NCBI RefSeq assembly: GCF_000214705.1
Contig: NC_015573.1
Location: forward strand, 1,822,911 to 1,886,910
Length of the DNA stretch: 64,000 nucleotides
Source of the DNA: Desulfofundulus kuznetsovii DSM 6115
GTDB lineage: Bacteria; Bacillota; Desulfotomaculia; Desulfotomaculales; Desulfovirgulaceae
Direction: 5' to 3'
A program made the translations under genes and the position numbers. Under the pieces are notes generated by a model that did no database searches, was not told where the DNA came from, and saw only the letters and a program-made list of their open reading frames with translations. Shown in pieces: positions 25,923 to 36,081 of the stretch (positions are counted from its first letter, which is position 1; each line of letters opens with the position of its first letter).

Positions 25923-27215
25923 TTAGTCTACCCGTAAAGAGCTTAAAATACTGGCGAACCCGGGGAAGGAAACATCAACACATCCCGCATCCTGAATTAC
26001 CGTTTTGCCCCGGGCGGCCAGACCGGCTACGGCCATAGCCATGGCTATGCGGTGGTCCCCGTGGCTGGTGCATGAGGTCCCCGTGAGTGGCCGGCCACCC
26101 CGCACCCGGAGGCCGTCGGCCAGCGCCTCCACTTCCACGCCAAATTTCCTCAGTTCTTCCACCACGGTGGCAATGCGGTTGCTCTCTTTCACCTTCAGCT
26201 CCGCGGCATCCCTTACCTCCAGTTCCCCTTCTGCCAGGGCGCCAGCTACGGCCAGAACGGGAATTTCATCGATGAGGCGGGGAATCAATTCCCCACCGAT
26301 GGTCACGCCTCTAAGACGGGAATGGCGAACCCGGATGTCGGCTACCGGCTCACCACCCAGCTGGTGCCGGTTGATAACCTCCAGATCGGCACCCATAGCC
26401 CGCATCACTTCCAGAATGCCGTCCCGGGTGGGGTTGATTCCCACTTCCCGTATGGTCACGTCGGAGCCGGGTACCACCGCCGCCGCCACCATAAGGAAAG
26501 CAGCCGAGGAAATATCTCCCGGCACCGTTACCCGGCGCCCCGCCAGGACCTGCCCGCCCTTTATTGTAACGGTGAGCCCCTCTTTATATATTTCAGCGCC
26601 AAAGTATTGCAGCATGCGTTCCGTATGATCCCGGGACGGAGCCGGTTCAACGACCCGGGTTTCGCCCCGGGCCGAAAGGCCGGCCAGCAACAGGGCCGAC
26701 TTTACCTGGGCGCTGGCTACGGGCAGGGAAAAGCTGCCGCCCTGCAGTTCACCACCCCGCACCGCCAGGGGAGCCAGATTGGCCCCCTGGCGCCCCCAGA
26801 TGCGGGCACCCATCCGGGATAAGGGGGCGGTGACCCGTTTCATGGGCCGCCGGCGCAGGGAGGCGTCCCCGGTAATTACGGTAAAAAAGGGCAACCCGGC
26901 CAGTATGCCCAGCATAAGGCGTATGGTTGTCCCTGAATTGCCTGCGTCCAGCACGTTTTCCGGTTCCTTCAGGCCCGCAGGACCCCGGCCGTGTACCGTG
27001 AGCCGGCCTTTTTCATCGGGGCCGGTGAAAGACACTCCCATTTCGGCCAGGCATTTCACTGTGGCCAGGCAATCGGCACCCATGAGAAAATTTTCAATAC
27101 GGGTATCACCTTCAGCCAGGGCGCCCAGCATGGCCGCCCGGTGTGAGATGGATTTATCCCCGGGAACCCTGGTGATCCCCCGTAGCGCCCGGGGTGGGGT
27201 AATTTCCAGGTTCAT
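25923..27215 (-). CDS. aroA: 3-phosphoshikimate 1-carboxyvinyltransferase (EPSP synthase)
   Basis: 430 residues from ATG 27215; a GTG at 27233 is possible. It joins PEP to shikimate-3-phosphate. Conserved parts: GDKSISHRAAMLGALAEG near the N-terminus, LDAGNSGTTIRLMLGILAG (about 90), RRPMKRVTAPLSRMGA, LIDEIPVLAVAGALAEG with the catalytic Asp, and SHGDHRIAMAMAVAGL near the C-terminus. It follows tyrA but is separated from it by a 284-bp repeat element. Confidence 0.96.
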   Translation of the reverse strand: MNLEITPPRALRGITRVPGDKSISHRAAMLGALAEGDTRIENFLMGADCLATVKCLAEMGVSFTGPDEKGRLTVHGRGPAGLKEPENVLDAGNSGTTIRLMLGILAGLPFFTVITGDASLRRRPMKRVTAPLSRMGARIWGRQGANLAPLAVRGGELQGGSFSLPVASAQVKSALLLAGLSARGETRVVEPAPSRDHTERMLQYFGAEIYKEGLTVTIKGGQVLAGRRVTVPGDISSAAFLMVAAAVVPGSDVTIREVGINPTRDGILEVMRAMGADLEVINRHQLGGEPVADIRVRHSRLRGVTIGGELIPRLIDEIPVLAVAGALAEGELEVRDAAELKVKESNRIATVVEELRKFGVEVEALADGLRVRGGRPLTGTSCTSHGDHRIAMAMAVAGLAARGKTVIQDAGCVDVSFPGFASILSSLRVD

Positions 27216-27269
27216 ACCCTGCCTGCCTTTCACTCATTTTTTTACCTGACTCTGTAAATAGTACCTGCT

Positions 27270-27553
27270 GCCGTTTGCACGCGCTCGCTCCGTTCGCCTC
27301 GCAGGCCAAACTAGCGCTCGACCTCGGACTCCGGCGGGGTTCCCGGCAAATTTGGAAGTTGGAAGTCAGATGTCAGAGGTTAGAACTAATGTTGGAATTC
27401 GCTGCGCGAATTCCCTTCCTCTGTTTCGACTTCTAACTTCCGACCTCTAATCTCCATTTCGGGCATCCATGCCCTCGGCCCCGCCTCCGCCCTCGGTCTC
27501 GCTAAGTTTGGCTGCTGCTCGGCTCAATGTCGCTCGCTTCTGTGCAAAACGGC
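27270..27553 (+). repeat. family-1-related element E, diverged and carrying an internal insertion
   Basis: Ends are inverted: GCCGTTTGCAC (27270-27280) and GTGCAAAACGGC (27542-27553). The body resembles the 7.6 and 53.0 kb elements (GCTCGCTCC, AGGCCAAACTAG, TTCCCGGCAAATTTG, TCGGGCATCCATGCCCTCGG, CTCGCTAAGTTTGGCTG). About 105 bases of unrelated DNA interrupt it at about 27350-27455; these hold GGAAGTTGGAAGTCAGA-type repeats around a perfect palindrome GGAATTCGC-TGC-GCGAATTCC (27394-27414). It separates tyrA from aroA. No clear target duplication was found. Confidence 0.7.
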
Positions 27554-27572
27554 AGTGACGCTGAAAGCGTCA

Positions 27573-28670
27573 TCAGTGTCTTTTCACTACCTGGTAGCCG
27601 GCCTGTCTTAAGATATTCGCCGCTTCGTCCTGTTCGGTGGCGGTGGCGAAGGCCAGGCGTATGGAGCCCCCTTCTCCTTCCCGCACCCGGAGGATTTCGA
27701 TGTCGCCAATGTTGATACCAGCTTCTCCCAACAGGCCGGCTATTTTAGCAATCATCCCCGGGCGATCGGGAACCCCCACCACTATCTCGTACATGGCCCC
27801 CAGATATCCCCGCATGCGGGCGGGGATTTTTTTACGTATCTGGCTGGCCCGTTCTAAAAGGCCGAGGATTTTTTCCCCCTCCCCTTTTTTAATAACTTTT
27901 TCCAGCTGATCCAGCTCCCGGCGAAAGACGGCCAGAACTTCGGAAACAGCCTTTGTGTTGGAGAGAAAAATGTCCCGCCACATCGGGGGATTACCGGCAG
28001 CCACCCGGGTGGTGTCCCGGAACCCCCCGGCGCCCAGGGGGAGAAAGCCTTCTCCCCCCGGTAAATCCACCAGGGTATTCACCAGGGCCACGGCCACCAG
28101 GTGGGGCAGGTGGCTGACGGCGGCCACCGCCCGGTCGTGTTCTGCAGGGGTCATTTCCACTATTTTAGCCCCCACCCCGGCGGCCAGTGACCTCACCCGT
28201 TCCAGGGCCGGCGGGGGGGTATCCGGGAGAGGTGTGATGATGTAAAAGGCGTTTTCAAAAAGGTAGGAGTCCGCCCCGGCCATTCCCGTATATTCCGAGC
28301 CGGCCATGGGGTGACCGCCTACAAACCAGGCCCCCGGGGGCATTATTTCCGCCGCCCGGGTGCAGACCACCGCCTTGGTGCTGCCCACATCGGTGACCAC
28401 CGTACCCGGGGAAAGATGCGCTTTCAGCCGGGTCAGGACGGCCAGGGTTTCACTCACCGGTGTGGCCAGGATGACCAGTTCCGATCCGGATACCGCTTCC
28501 GCAGCATCAAATGACGCTTCGTGTACGGCCCCTGATTCCTGAGCCAGGCGAAGGTTTTCCGGGTTTTTGTCCACCCCTACCACCCGGCGGGCCAGGGAGC
28601 GGCGGCGCAGGGCCAGCCCCAGAGAACCCCCCATTAAACCCACGCCGATGATGGTCACCTGGTTAAACAT
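27573..28670 (-). CDS. tyrA: prephenate dehydrogenase with ACT domain
   Basis: 365 residues. It oxidatively decarboxylates prephenate to 4-hydroxyphenylpyruvate for tyrosine. The NAD-binding motif [18 protein letters not shown] starts at residue 9. The catalytic region has [14 protein letters not shown] (about 112) and [13 protein letters not shown] (about 168). A C-terminal ACT domain (about 295-365, [20 protein letters not shown]) suggests feedback by tyrosine. ATG 28670 overlaps the aroF stop by 8 bases. Confidence 0.95.
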   Translation of the reverse strand: MFNQVTIIGVGLMGGSLGLALRRRSLARRVVGVDKNPENLRLAQESGAVHEASFDAAEAVSGSELVILATPVSETLAVLTRLKAHLSPGTVVTDVGSTKAVVCTRAAEIMPPGAWFVGGHPMAGSEYTGMAGADSYLFENAFYIITPLPDTPPPALERVRSLAAGVGAKIVEMTPAEHDRAVAAVSHLPHLVAVALVNTLVDLPGGEGFLPLGAGGFRDTTRVAAGNPPMWRDIFLSNTKAVSEVLAVFRRELDQLEKVIKKGEGEKILGLLERASQIRKKIPARMRGYLGAMYEIVVGVPDRPGMIAKIAGLLGEAGINIGDIEILRVREGEGGSIRLAFATATEQDEAANILRQAGYQVVKRH

Positions 28671-29697
28671 CAGCCACTCCCCCGGCCAGCTGGCGGTTTA
28701 CGGCCCGGGCTACACCGCGTAATTCCTTCATCATGTGGGCAAAATTTTCCGGGGTTAAGGACTGCGGGCCGTCGCACAGTGCTTCCGCCGGGTTGGGATG
28801 CACCTCGACCAGCAGGCCGTCGGCACCGGCGGCGACCGCCGCCCGGGCCATGGTGGGCACAAACCGCCATTTACCGATGCCGTGGCTGGGGTCTACCACC
28901 ACCGGCAGGTGGCTTAAGTATTTAACCACCGGCACGGCGGTAAGATCCAGGGTGTTGCGGGTGTAGTTTTCAAAGGTGCGGATGCCCCGCTCGCACAGGA
29001 TTACTTTATGGTTGCCCCCGGACATAATGTATTCTGCTGCCATGAGCCACTCTTCAATGGTGCAGGAAAGGCCGCGTTTTAAAAGGACAGGTTTATCGAC
29101 CCGGGCCACTTCCCGCAGGAGGAAGAAGTTTTGCATGTTCCGGGCACCGATTTGTAGAATGTCGGCGTATTCCGCCACCAGGGGCAGGGTGCGTACATCC
29201 ATTACTTCCGTGACTACTTTTAGCCCGGTGAGTTCCCGGGCCTCGGCCAGAAGCTTCAAACCCTCCTCTTCCAGCCCCTGAAAGGAGTAGGGGGAAGTAC
29301 GGGGTTTGAAAGCACCTCCCCGTAAAATGGTAGCCCCGGCAGCTTTCACCTGCCGGGCCGCCTCCAGCAACTGTTCCCGGCTTTCCACCGCACAGGGGCC
29401 GGCCATTACATGGATCTCTTCCCCCCCGATGGCCAGATCCCCCACCATGACCACGCTGTCTTCCGGATGAAAGGCCCGGCTGGCCAGCTTGTAGGGCTGG
29501 AGCACCGGCATTACCTTTTCCACGCCGGGCATGGCTTCCAGGGCCATATCCCCCAGGCGGGTGCGGTCGCCAATGATCCCGATGATGGTCCGCTCTACAC
29601 CTCGGGAGAGATGTACTTGAAAACCGCTTTTTTCCAGCCGACCCACTACTGCTTCTATCTGCTCACCGGTTGCATTTTGTTGCATGACGACAATCAT
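28663..29697 (-). CDS. aroF: DAHP synthase, type I-beta with N-terminal ferredoxin-like regulatory domain
   Basis: 344 residues. It condenses PEP and erythrose-4-phosphate, the first shikimate step. An N-terminal domain of about 70 residues ([20 protein letters not shown]) has the form of the regulatory domain in type I-beta enzymes. The barrel includes [58 protein letters not shown] and DPSHGIGK. It heads the unit with tyrA and aroA. A shorter paralogue without the N-terminal domain lies at 29.9 kb. Confidence 0.95.
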   Translation of the reverse strand: MIVVMQQNATGEQIEAVVGRLEKSGFQVHLSRGVERTIIGIIGDRTRLGDMALEAMPGVEKVMPVLQPYKLASRAFHPEDSVVMVGDLAIGGEEIHVMAGPCAVESREQLLEAARQVKAAGATILRGGAFKPRTSPYSFQGLEEEGLKLLAEARELTGLKVVTEVMDVRTLPLVAEYADILQIGARNMQNFFLLREVARVDKPVLLKRGLSCTIEEWLMAAEYIMSGGNHKVILCERGIRTFENYTRNTLDLTAVPVVKYLSHLPVVVDPSHGIGKWRFVPTMARAAVAAGADGLLVEVHPNPAEALCDGPQSLTPENFAHMMKELRGVARAVNRQLAGGVADV

Positions 29698-29742
29698 TTT
29701 CTTACCTCCCGTACTGTCCGTACTGCCGTTATTTTACCCGTA

Positions 29743-29777
29743 AAACCGAACAGGGCACCCTTTCAGGAGGTGCCCGC
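29743..29777 (-). terminator. leader hairpin upstream of aroF, possible attenuator
   Basis: Minus strand GGGCACC-TCCTGAAA-GGGTGCCC followed by TGTTCGGTTTT, between the promoter and the aroF start. I see no T-box sequence, TRAP triplets or leader peptide, so the controlling signal is unknown. Confidence 0.5.
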
Positions 29778-29844
29778 AAGATCAAAAATACACAGACCAT
29801 CCCTCCCCTACCGTACTACCATCCTGCAACCGTAACACAGTTTT

Positions 29845-29873
29845 ATCTTAGCATATGCCACCATTGCTGGCAA
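29845..29873 (-). promoter_or_regulatory. likely promoter of aroF-tyrA-aroA
   Basis: Minus strand TTGCCA (29868-29873), 17 bases, TAAGAT (29845-29850), located after the end of the trp unit. Confidence 0.5.
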
Positions 29874-29908
29874 CGCCTTTTATTGTAAGTTATGGCAGAC
29901 CTGTTTTT

Positions 29909-30730
29909 TTAGGACAGCCTGCGTCCGAGGCTTTCAGCCAGGGGGCGCAGTTCTGCCATTAGCCGCCCCAGTTGTTCGGGGAACAGGGACTGGGAACCGT
30001 CGGAAAGGGCCTCTTGAGGGCAGGGGTGAACTTCCAGCATCAATCCGTCGGCTCCCGCCGCTACCGCCGCTTTGGCCACCGGGGCCACCAGGGAGCGGCG
30101 TCCCGTGCCGTGGCTGGGATCGGCAATTACAGGCAGGTGGGAAAGCTCCTTAACGGCAGGGATGGCGTTTATATCCAGGGTGTTCCGGGTATAGGTTTCA
30201 AAGGTGCGGATGCCCCGCTCGCACAGGATCACTTTATGGTTGCCCCCGGCCAGAATATATTCCGCGGCCAGCAGCCACTCCTCGATGGTGGCGGCGAACC
30301 CTCTTTTAAGCAGCACGGGATGCTGAACCCGCCCGGCTTCCCGCAACAGGTCAAAGTTCTGCATGTTGCGGCTGCCAATTTGGAGAATATCGGTATATTT
30401 CAAAACCAGGTCCAGGTAGCGCACGTCGGTGACCTCGGTGACCACGGGCAAACCCGTCAAATCCCGGGCCCGGGCCAGAATACGCAAACCTTCTTCTCCC
30501 AGTCCCTGGAAGGAATAGGGAGAGGTGCGGGGTTTAAAGGCTCCGCCCCTTAAGATATGTACCCCCATCTCCTTGAGGGTCCGGGCCAGCCCCAGCATCT
30601 GCTCCTCACTCTCTACGGCGCAGGGACCGGCAATAATTACCACCTGACCGTCCCCGAGGCGGCAGGTTTTCAGATCAATCACCGTGTTTTGCGGCTGGTG
30701 TTCCCGGCCAGCCAGTTCATAGGCAGGCAA
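29909..30730 (-). CDS. second DAHP synthase, short form, last gene of the trp unit
   Basis: 273 residues from TTG 30730, which has AAGGAGG 8 bases upstream; longer frames run into trpA and are not credible. It contains the full barrel ([80 protein letters not shown]) but lacks the N-terminal regulatory domain of its paralogue at 28.7 kb. That loss and its place 31 bases after trpA suggest an enzyme controlled with tryptophan synthesis at the RNA level rather than by that domain. Some short enzymes of this type are inhibited by other means. Confidence 0.88.
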   Translation of the reverse strand: MPAYELAGREHQPQNTVIDLKTCRLGDGQVVIIAGPCAVESEEQMLGLARTLKEMGVHILRGGAFKPRTSPYSFQGLGEEGLRILARARDLTGLPVVTEVTDVRYLDLVLKYTDILQIGSRNMQNFDLLREAGRVQHPVLLKRGFAATIEEWLLAAEYILAGGNHKVILCERGIRTFETYTRNTLDINAIPAVKELSHLPVIADPSHGTGRRSLVAPVAKAAVAAGADGLMLEVHPCPQEALSDGSQSLFPEQLGRLMAELRPLAESLGRRLS

Positions 30731-30761
30731 GGTGCAGACCTCCTTAACAACCCTTTGAACA

Positions 30762-31571
30762 TCAGGCACACTTTTCGATAGCGCACTTGATATCCTTGAC
30801 CAGGGCAGCCACCGCCGGAGCGGGATCGCCCGTTCCCGCCCGGGCCACCAGGTCGACGATGGCGCTGCCCACCACCATGGCATCACAGTATGGTGCCACC
30901 GCGGCAGCCTGCGCCGGACCGGCAATGCCGAAGCCAATGGCGCAGGGAAGCTGTAGGTGCCGGCGCACCTTTTGCGTGAATTTCGCCAGGTCGGTGTGAA
31001 TTTCCTCCCGGGCACCGGTCACCCCGGTAACCGAAACGCAGTAGACAAAGCCCCGGGCCGCGGGAGCCATGGCGGCCAGCCTTTTTTCGGTGGTGGTGGG
31101 AGCCACCAGGGGTATGAGGGCGAGTCCGTAATGATCAGTATGCCCCAGCAATTCTTCGCTCTCTTCAAAGGGCAGGTCGGGCACGATCAGGCCGTCCACC
31201 CCGGCCCGGGCGGCGTCCCGGGCAAAACTTTCCAACCCGTACTGAAAAACGGGATTGTAGTAGGTCATCAGGATTAAAGGAACAGCGGTGCTTTTTTGCC
31301 GGATATCGGCGCACATGCGGATGATGTCCTTAACCCGCACGCCGTTGGCCAGGGCCCGGGCGGAGGCCTGCTGGATGACCGGGCCGTCGGCTACGGGGTC
31401 CGAAAAGGGGATGCCCACTTCCACCAGGTCGGCCCCGGCCTCTACCATGGTCTTGACCAGCCGGGCGGTTGTATCCAGATCCGGGTACCCGGCGGTAATG
31501 TAAGTGATTAGCCCCTTTTTCCCTTCTTGAGCCAGGGCGGAAAAACGCTGGGTGATACGGTTTCCTTTCAT
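30762..31571 (-). CDS. trpA: tryptophan synthase alpha chain
   Basis: 269 residues. It cleaves indole-3-glycerol phosphate to indole. The catalytic Glu and Asp are in [17 protein letters not shown] (about 45-62); [12 protein letters not shown] and [14 protein letters not shown] follow, with phosphate-binding [10 protein letters not shown]. It starts 52 bases after trpB. ATG 31571. Confidence 0.96.
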   Translation of the reverse strand: MKGNRITQRFSALAQEGKKGLITYITAGYPDLDTTARLVKTMVEAGADLVEVGIPFSDPVADGPVIQQASARALANGVRVKDIIRMCADIRQKSTAVPLILMTYYNPVFQYGLESFARDAARAGVDGLIVPDLPFEESEELLGHTDHYGLALIPLVAPTTTEKRLAAMAPAARGFVYCVSVTGVTGAREEIHTDLAKFTQKVRRHLQLPCAIGFGIAGPAQAAAVAPYCDAMVVGSAIVDLVARAGTGDPAPAVAALVKDIKCAIEKCA

Positions 31572-31623
31572 GGCTGTTTCCCAGGAGGGCCTGGTACTCC
31601 TTTCTTTTAAGATTTAAATTTTT

Positions 31624-32814
31624 TTAGCCCTCCCCTCCCAGGGCGCGGGCCACGGTTTGCACATCCTTGTCCCCCCGGCCGGAGAGGTTTACCACGATGA
31701 TGGCATCTTGAGGCATTTCCCCGGCCATCTTCACTGCCTGGGCCAGGGCATGGGCACTTTCCAGAGCCGGAATGATTCCCTCGGTGCGGCAGAGCAGTTG
31801 AAAGGCTTCCAGGGCCTCTTCATCGGTTACGGCAGTATATACGACCCGGCCCGTTTCTTTCAAATAGCTGTGCTCGGGGCCCACACCGGGATAATCCAGC
31901 CCGGCGGAAATGGAGTGGGCCAGGTTGATCTGGCCATCTTCATCCTGCAGGACGTAGCTTTTCGACCCGTGCAGAATACCCGGGCGGCCCCGGTTAAGGG
32001 TGGCGGCGTGTTTGCCGGTTTCCAGCCCGCAGCCCGCTGCTTCCACCCCGACCAGTTTTACTTCCCTGTCTTCAAGGAAGGGGTGGAATATGCCCATGGC
32101 ATTGCTCCCCCCGCCCACGCAGGCCACGATTACATCGGGCAGCCTCCCGGTTTGTTCCTGCACCTGCCGGCGGGTCTCCACCCCAATCACGCGCTGGAAA
32201 TCCCGCACCATCACGGGATAGGGATGGGGGCCGGCTACCGACCCGATCAGGTAATAAGTGGTATCGACATTGGTCACCCAGTCCCGCATGGCTTCGTTCA
32301 TGGCATCTTTCAGGGTGCGGCTGCCCGCCGCCACACCAACCACCGTGGCACCCAGGATGCGCATGCGGAAGACGTTCAGGGCCTGGCGGGCCATATCCTC
32401 TTCGCCCATGTATACGGCACATTCCATGCCGAACAGCGCAGCGGCGGTAGCTGTGGCCACCCCGTGCTGGCCGGCACCCGTTTCGGCAATAATCCGTTTC
32501 TTACCCATGCGTCGGGCCAGGAGAATCTGGCCAATGGTATTATTTATCTTGTGGGCACCGGTGTGGTTGAGGTCTTCCCTCTTGAGATAAATCCTGGCCC
32601 CCCGGCAGTGTTCACTCAGACGGCGGGCAAAATACAACGGTGAGGGCCGTCCCACGTATTGCTGCAGATAATATTCCAGCTCCTGCCAGAAGGACGGGTC
32701 CCGGCGGGCTTCCTGGTAGGCCGCGGTCAGTTCTTCCAGGGCCGGCATGAGGGTTTCCGGCACGTAACGGCCTCCAAAGGATCCAAAGTAGCCCCGCTCA
32801 TCCGGTAACGACAT
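31624..32814 (-). CDS. trpB: tryptophan synthase beta chain (TrpB1)
   Basis: 396 residues from ATG 32814 (GGGGGAAAAG upstream). PLP enzyme that joins indole and serine. The N-terminus [22 protein letters not shown], the PLP lysine in [15 protein letters not shown] (about 85), [17 protein letters not shown] and the glycine-rich phosphate loop [11 protein letters not shown] are all present. Paired with trpA directly downstream. A second, TrpB2-type, gene lies at 53.3 kb. Confidence 0.97.
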   Translation of the reverse strand: MSLPDERGYFGSFGGRYVPETLMPALEELTAAYQEARRDPSFWQELEYYLQQYVGRPSPLYFARRLSEHCRGARIYLKREDLNHTGAHKINNTIGQILLARRMGKKRIIAETGAGQHGVATATAAALFGMECAVYMGEEDMARQALNVFRMRILGATVVGVAAGSRTLKDAMNEAMRDWVTNVDTTYYLIGSVAGPHPYPVMVRDFQRVIGVETRRQVQEQTGRLPDVIVACVGGGSNAMGIFHPFLEDREVKLVGVEAAGCGLETGKHAATLNRGRPGILHGSKSYVLQDEDGQINLAHSISAGLDYPGVGPEHSYLKETGRVVYTAVTDEEALEAFQLLCRTEGIIPALESAHALAQAVKMAGEMPQDAIIVVNLSGRGDKDVQTVARALGGEG

Positions 32815-32848
32815 GTACTTTTCCCCCTTGTATATATTCACATATAAG

Positions 32849-33463
32849 TTAAAGGCCTTTGGCTGCGGCAATGAAGCGGCGGATTTTGTCCGGATCCTTT
32901 TTCCCCGGCTGACCGTCCTTTTCCACCCCGCTGCTGACGTCCACCCCGTAGGGCTGCACTATAGCCACGGCGCGGCCGACGTTTTCCGGCGTTAGGCCGC
33001 CCGCCAGGATGAGGGGACGGGAAAGCTTTAAACCGGCGGCCAGCTGCCAGTCAAAGGGCTGCCCGGTGCCTCCCTTTTTACCGGCCACAAAGGTATCAAG
33101 CAATATGGCATCTGCCGGATAACCGGACAGCTCTACCGGGTCGATTTCATCACCAACCCGGAAGGCCTTGATCACCCTGCGGCCCAGGGAGCGGCAGTAG
33201 TCCGGGGATTCACTGCCGTGCAGCTGGATCGCGTCCAGCCCGCAGTATTCCGCCACGGCCCGCACCTCTTCCAGCGGGGCATCTACAAATACTCCCACCC
33301 GGCTGATGAAGGGCGGCAATTCTCTGCAAATCCGGCAGGCCTGGGACGGGGTGATGCGCCGGGGACTGGGAGCAAAGACAAAACCGAGGGCGTCCGCTCC
33401 CGCTTCAGCGGCCGCCAGGGCGCTGGAAATATCAGTGATGCCACAGATTTTTACCCTTACCAT
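32849..33463 (-). CDS. trpF: phosphoribosylanthranilate isomerase
   Basis: 204 residues from ATG 33463 (GGGGGAAGG upstream). It isomerises phosphoribosylanthranilate. [20 protein letters not shown] holds the catalytic Cys; [24 protein letters not shown] and the catalytic Asp in [19 protein letters not shown] are seen. GGLTPENV and GVDVSSGVE form the phosphate site. Between it and trpC lies a family-2 repeat. Confidence 0.95.
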   Translation of the reverse strand: MVRVKICGITDISSALAAAEAGADALGFVFAPSPRRITPSQACRICRELPPFISRVGVFVDAPLEEVRAVAEYCGLDAIQLHGSESPDYCRSLGRRVIKAFRVGDEIDPVELSGYPADAILLDTFVAGKKGGTGQPFDWQLAAGLKLSRPLILAGGLTPENVGRAVAIVQPYGVDVSSGVEKDGQPGKKDPDKIRRFIAAAKGL

Positions 33464-33485
33464 GGAACAATACCTTCCCCCAGAG

Positions 33486-33589
33486 TAAAATTCAATGAAC
33501 CTGGCGGGATGCGGCACTGTCCCCGCTCACTCCAGTGCTTCGCGCCGACAGCGCCGCATACTTGTCATAACGGTTCTACTGAATATGTG
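33486..33589. repeat. family-2 element F2 between trpC and trpF
   Basis: Outer ends TTCAATGAACC / GGTTCTACTGAAT, inner pair ATGCGGCACTGTC / GACAGCGCCGCAT, and the shared core GCTCACTCCAGTGCTTCG. Its trpC-side end overlaps the last codons and stop of trpC (33576-33589). Confidence 0.65.
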
Positions 33590-34364
33590 CCCCCAGCAGT
33601 TCTTTCACCTTTTGCTCCACATCTACGGCTTTTACCAGGGCCTCTCCCACCAGGGCCGCATCCACCCGGCAGCGGGCCAGGGCCAGCATATCCTCTCTGG
33701 AATTAATGCCACTTTCGCTGACCACCACCACTCCGGGGTCGGTGATTTTCTCCCGCAGGCGGAAGGTAGTGCTGAGATCCGTGGAAAATGTGTGCAGGTT
33801 CCGGTTGTTAATGCCGATGATGGTGGCTCCAGATGCCCGGGCGCGCTCCAGTTCTTCCGCAGTGTGCACTTCCACCAGGCAGCTCATGCCCAGCTCACCG
33901 GCCAGTGCTTGAAAGGCGGTCAACTGCCGGTCATTGAGCGCCGCAACAATAAGCAGGACGGCATCTGCTCCCAGGCAGCGGGCTTCGTATATTTGATAAG
34001 GGTCGATGATAAAGTCCTTGCACAAAAGGGGCAACGGGCTTTCCCGGCGCACCAGGGGTAGAAACGCACGATGCCCCCGGAAAAAGCGGTTATCGGTAAG
34101 TATGGAAATGGCCGCAGCACCGGCCCGGGTATAAATCCGGGCTGTTTCTACCGGTTTCATGCCTTTTACCAGCCAGCCTTTAGATGGTGACGCCCGCTTG
34201 ATCTCGGCTATGAGGGTCACTTTCCCGGGCCGGCGTAAGAAGCTGCCCAGAGGCCTGGTGGGTCCAAGCGCCTGGATCCGGTCAACTAACCGGGAAAGGG
34301 GGCGCATTTCCCGGCGGGATTGAATCTCCCGGTGCTTGTGGGCAATAATTTTCTCCAGGATCAA
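33576..34364 (-). CDS. trpC: indole-3-glycerol phosphate synthase
   Basis: 262 residues from TTG 34364, overlapping the trpD stop. The barrel has LIAEIKRASPSKGWL (catalytic Lys, about 52), LLCKDFIIDPYQIYEARCLGAD, GINNRNLHTFSTD and VSESGINSRED. The last residues (HIQ, then TAG) are encoded by the end of a family-2 repeat, so the natural C-terminus may have been replaced. Confidence 0.95.
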   Translation of the reverse strand: MILEKIIAHKHREIQSRREMRPLSRLVDRIQALGPTRPLGSFLRRPGKVTLIAEIKRASPSKGWLVKGMKPVETARIYTRAGAAAISILTDNRFFRGHRAFLPLVRRESPLPLLCKDFIIDPYQIYEARCLGADAVLLIVAALNDRQLTAFQALAGELGMSCLVEVHTAEELERARASGATIIGINNRNLHTFSTDLSTTFRLREKITDPGVVVVSESGINSREDMLALARCRVDAALVGEALVKAVDVEQKVKELLGAHIQ

Positions 34365-35398
34365 AGGCTGACCACCTGCCTGCCGGCCCGGCGGGTGAAG
34401 GCCACCAGTTCGTCAAGCTTTCCTGCGGCTGCGCCGCTGTCAATACTGGCGGCGGCCAGGGCCAGACCCCCGGCCAGATCCCCGGCCTTGCCGGCAGCCA
34501 CGAGGCCCAGAGCGGCATTAAGGAGCACGGTATCCCGGCAGGGACCGGGAGCTCCCCGGAGTATTTCCCTGGCCAGGGCCGCATTGTGTTCCGGGCTGCC
34601 CCCGGCCAGGGCCTCCACGGGAACGTAAGAAAAACCGTAATCGGCCGGATCCAGGGAATATTCCCTGATTTCTTCTTCCCGCACTTCGGCCACCACTGCC
34701 GGGCCGGCCGGGGAGATTTCGTCCAGCCCTCCCGCTCCATGCACTACAAAGGCCCGCCTGGTCCCCAGCCGGGCCAGCACCCGGGCGATAACGGGTACCA
34801 GTTCCGCACTGTACACCCCTATAATCTGGGCTTTTGCTCCGGCAGGATTGGTTAAGGGGCCAAGGACGTTAAAGACCGTGCGAATGCCTATTTCCCGCCG
34901 GGGTCCCGCCGCATACTTCATGGCTTTATGCAGAACCGGGGCAAAAAGGAAAGCTATTCCCACCCTGTCCAGGCACTCCTCCAGGTCCGCGGGAGATAAC
35001 TCCAGATTTACCCCCAGTGCTTCCAGCACGTCGGCAGACCCGCAGCGGCTGGATACGGAACGGTTGCCGTGTTTGGCTACCGGAACCCCTGCCCCGGCCA
35101 GCACGAAGGCGGCAATGGTGGAAATGTTAAAGGTGTTGGCTCCGTCTCCCCCCGTGCCGCAGGTGTCCACCAGCAAGGGGTGCCTGGAACGAACCGGCGT
35201 GGCGTGACGGCGCATGGACCGGGCGAAGCCGGTAATTTCTTCTATTGTTTCCCCTTTAAAACGCATGGCAGTAAGCAGTGCGGCAATCTGTGCCGGGCTC
35301 GCCTGTCCGGTCATGATTTCATCCATTACCTGTTCCGCTTCTTTTTCGGCCAGGCTTTGCCCGGCCACTGCCCGGCTGATGGCTTCTTTGATCATCAT
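34361..35398 (-). CDS. trpD: anthranilate phosphoribosyltransferase
   Basis: 345 residues. It adds phosphoribose from PRPP to anthranilate. The PRPP-binding motif DTCGTGGDGANTFNIST (about 78-94), KHGNRSVSSRCGSADVLEALG and GPLTNPAGA are present. ATG 35398 follows GGGGAGACGAGGGAAG. It begins 37 bases after the glutamine amidotransferase gene and is coupled to trpC. Confidence 0.96.
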   Translation of the reverse strand: MMIKEAISRAVAGQSLAEKEAEQVMDEIMTGQASPAQIAALLTAMRFKGETIEEITGFARSMRRHATPVRSRHPLLVDTCGTGGDGANTFNISTIAAFVLAGAGVPVAKHGNRSVSSRCGSADVLEALGVNLELSPADLEECLDRVGIAFLFAPVLHKAMKYAAGPRREIGIRTVFNVLGPLTNPAGAKAQIIGVYSAELVPVIARVLARLGTRRAFVVHGAGGLDEISPAGPAVVAEVREEEIREYSLDPADYGFSYVPVEALAGGSPEHNAALAREILRGAPGPCRDTVLLNAALGLVAAGKAGDLAGGLALAAASIDSGAAAGKLDELVAFTRRAGRQVVSL

Positions 35399-35434
35399 CT
35401 TCCCTCGTCTCCCCTCAGCTAAAGTTAAATTACT

Positions 35435-36010
35435 TCAGGCGGCCCACCGGCCACCCCGGCACCGCAGGAAGTTGGCCAGCAAATCCCGCCCGTATTCCGT
35501 AAGAATGGATTCGGGATGGAATTGCACCCCTTCAACGGTAAACTCCCGGTGGCGTAAACCCATGATTTCCCCTTCCACCGTCCAGGCACTTACCTCAAGG
35601 CAACCGGGCAGGTGATGCTCATCCACCACCAGGGAATGATAACGGGTAGCCGTAAAGGGGGAAGGCAGCCCGTGAAAAATGGTCCGGCCGTCGTGATGAA
35701 TGGCCGAGGTTTTGCCGTGCATCAACCGTCCGGCCTGAACAACGCGGCCGCCGAAGGCCTGGCCTATGGTCTGGTGGCCCAGGCACACCCCCAGGATTGG
35801 TACTTTCCCGGCCAGGTTCCTCACCAGCGCCAGGGAAATCCCCGCCCCGTCGGGGTTTCCGGGACCGGGGGAAATGACCACGTGGGTGGGGCTTAAGTCT
35901 CTGATTTTATCCAGGGTAATCTGATCGTTGCGCCTTACCTCGACGGGTACCCCGAGTTCCCCAAAATACTGCACCAGGTTATAAGTAAAGGAGTCGTAGT
36001 TATCGATCAT
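35435..36010 (-). CDS. trpG: anthranilate/aminodeoxychorismate synthase glutamine amidotransferase
   Basis: 191 residues from ATG 36010 (AAGAGGTAAGG upstream). It supplies ammonia to TrpE; in many Firmicutes it also serves PabB. The class-I triad is visible: Cys in [17 protein letters not shown] (about 80), and His/Glu in [19 protein letters not shown] at 36085 overlapping the trpE stop would add 25 residues, and tight coupling makes it a real alternative, but the usual family start is [12 protein letters not shown]. Confidence 0.93.
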   Translation of the reverse strand: MIDNYDSFTYNLVQYFGELGVPVEVRRNDQITLDKIRDLSPTHVVISPGPGNPDGAGISLALVRNLAGKVPILGVCLGHQTIGQAFGGRVVQAGRLMHGKTSAIHHDGRTIFHGLPSPFTATRYHSLVVDEHHLPGCLEVSAWTVEGEIMGLRHREFTVEGVQFHPESILTEYGRDLLANFLRCRGGRWAA

Positions 36011-36081
36011 AAGTAGCCTTACCTCTTCACCTGCCGGTAACCTGAACTGTTCGGTCCTTACCGGTGCGGCAAACATTGCTC

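Noticed and set aside
30731-31015. N-terminal extension of the second DAHP synthase
   Set aside because: The extra residues are a shadow of trpA in another frame; the TTG at 30730 has a perfect AAGGAGG.
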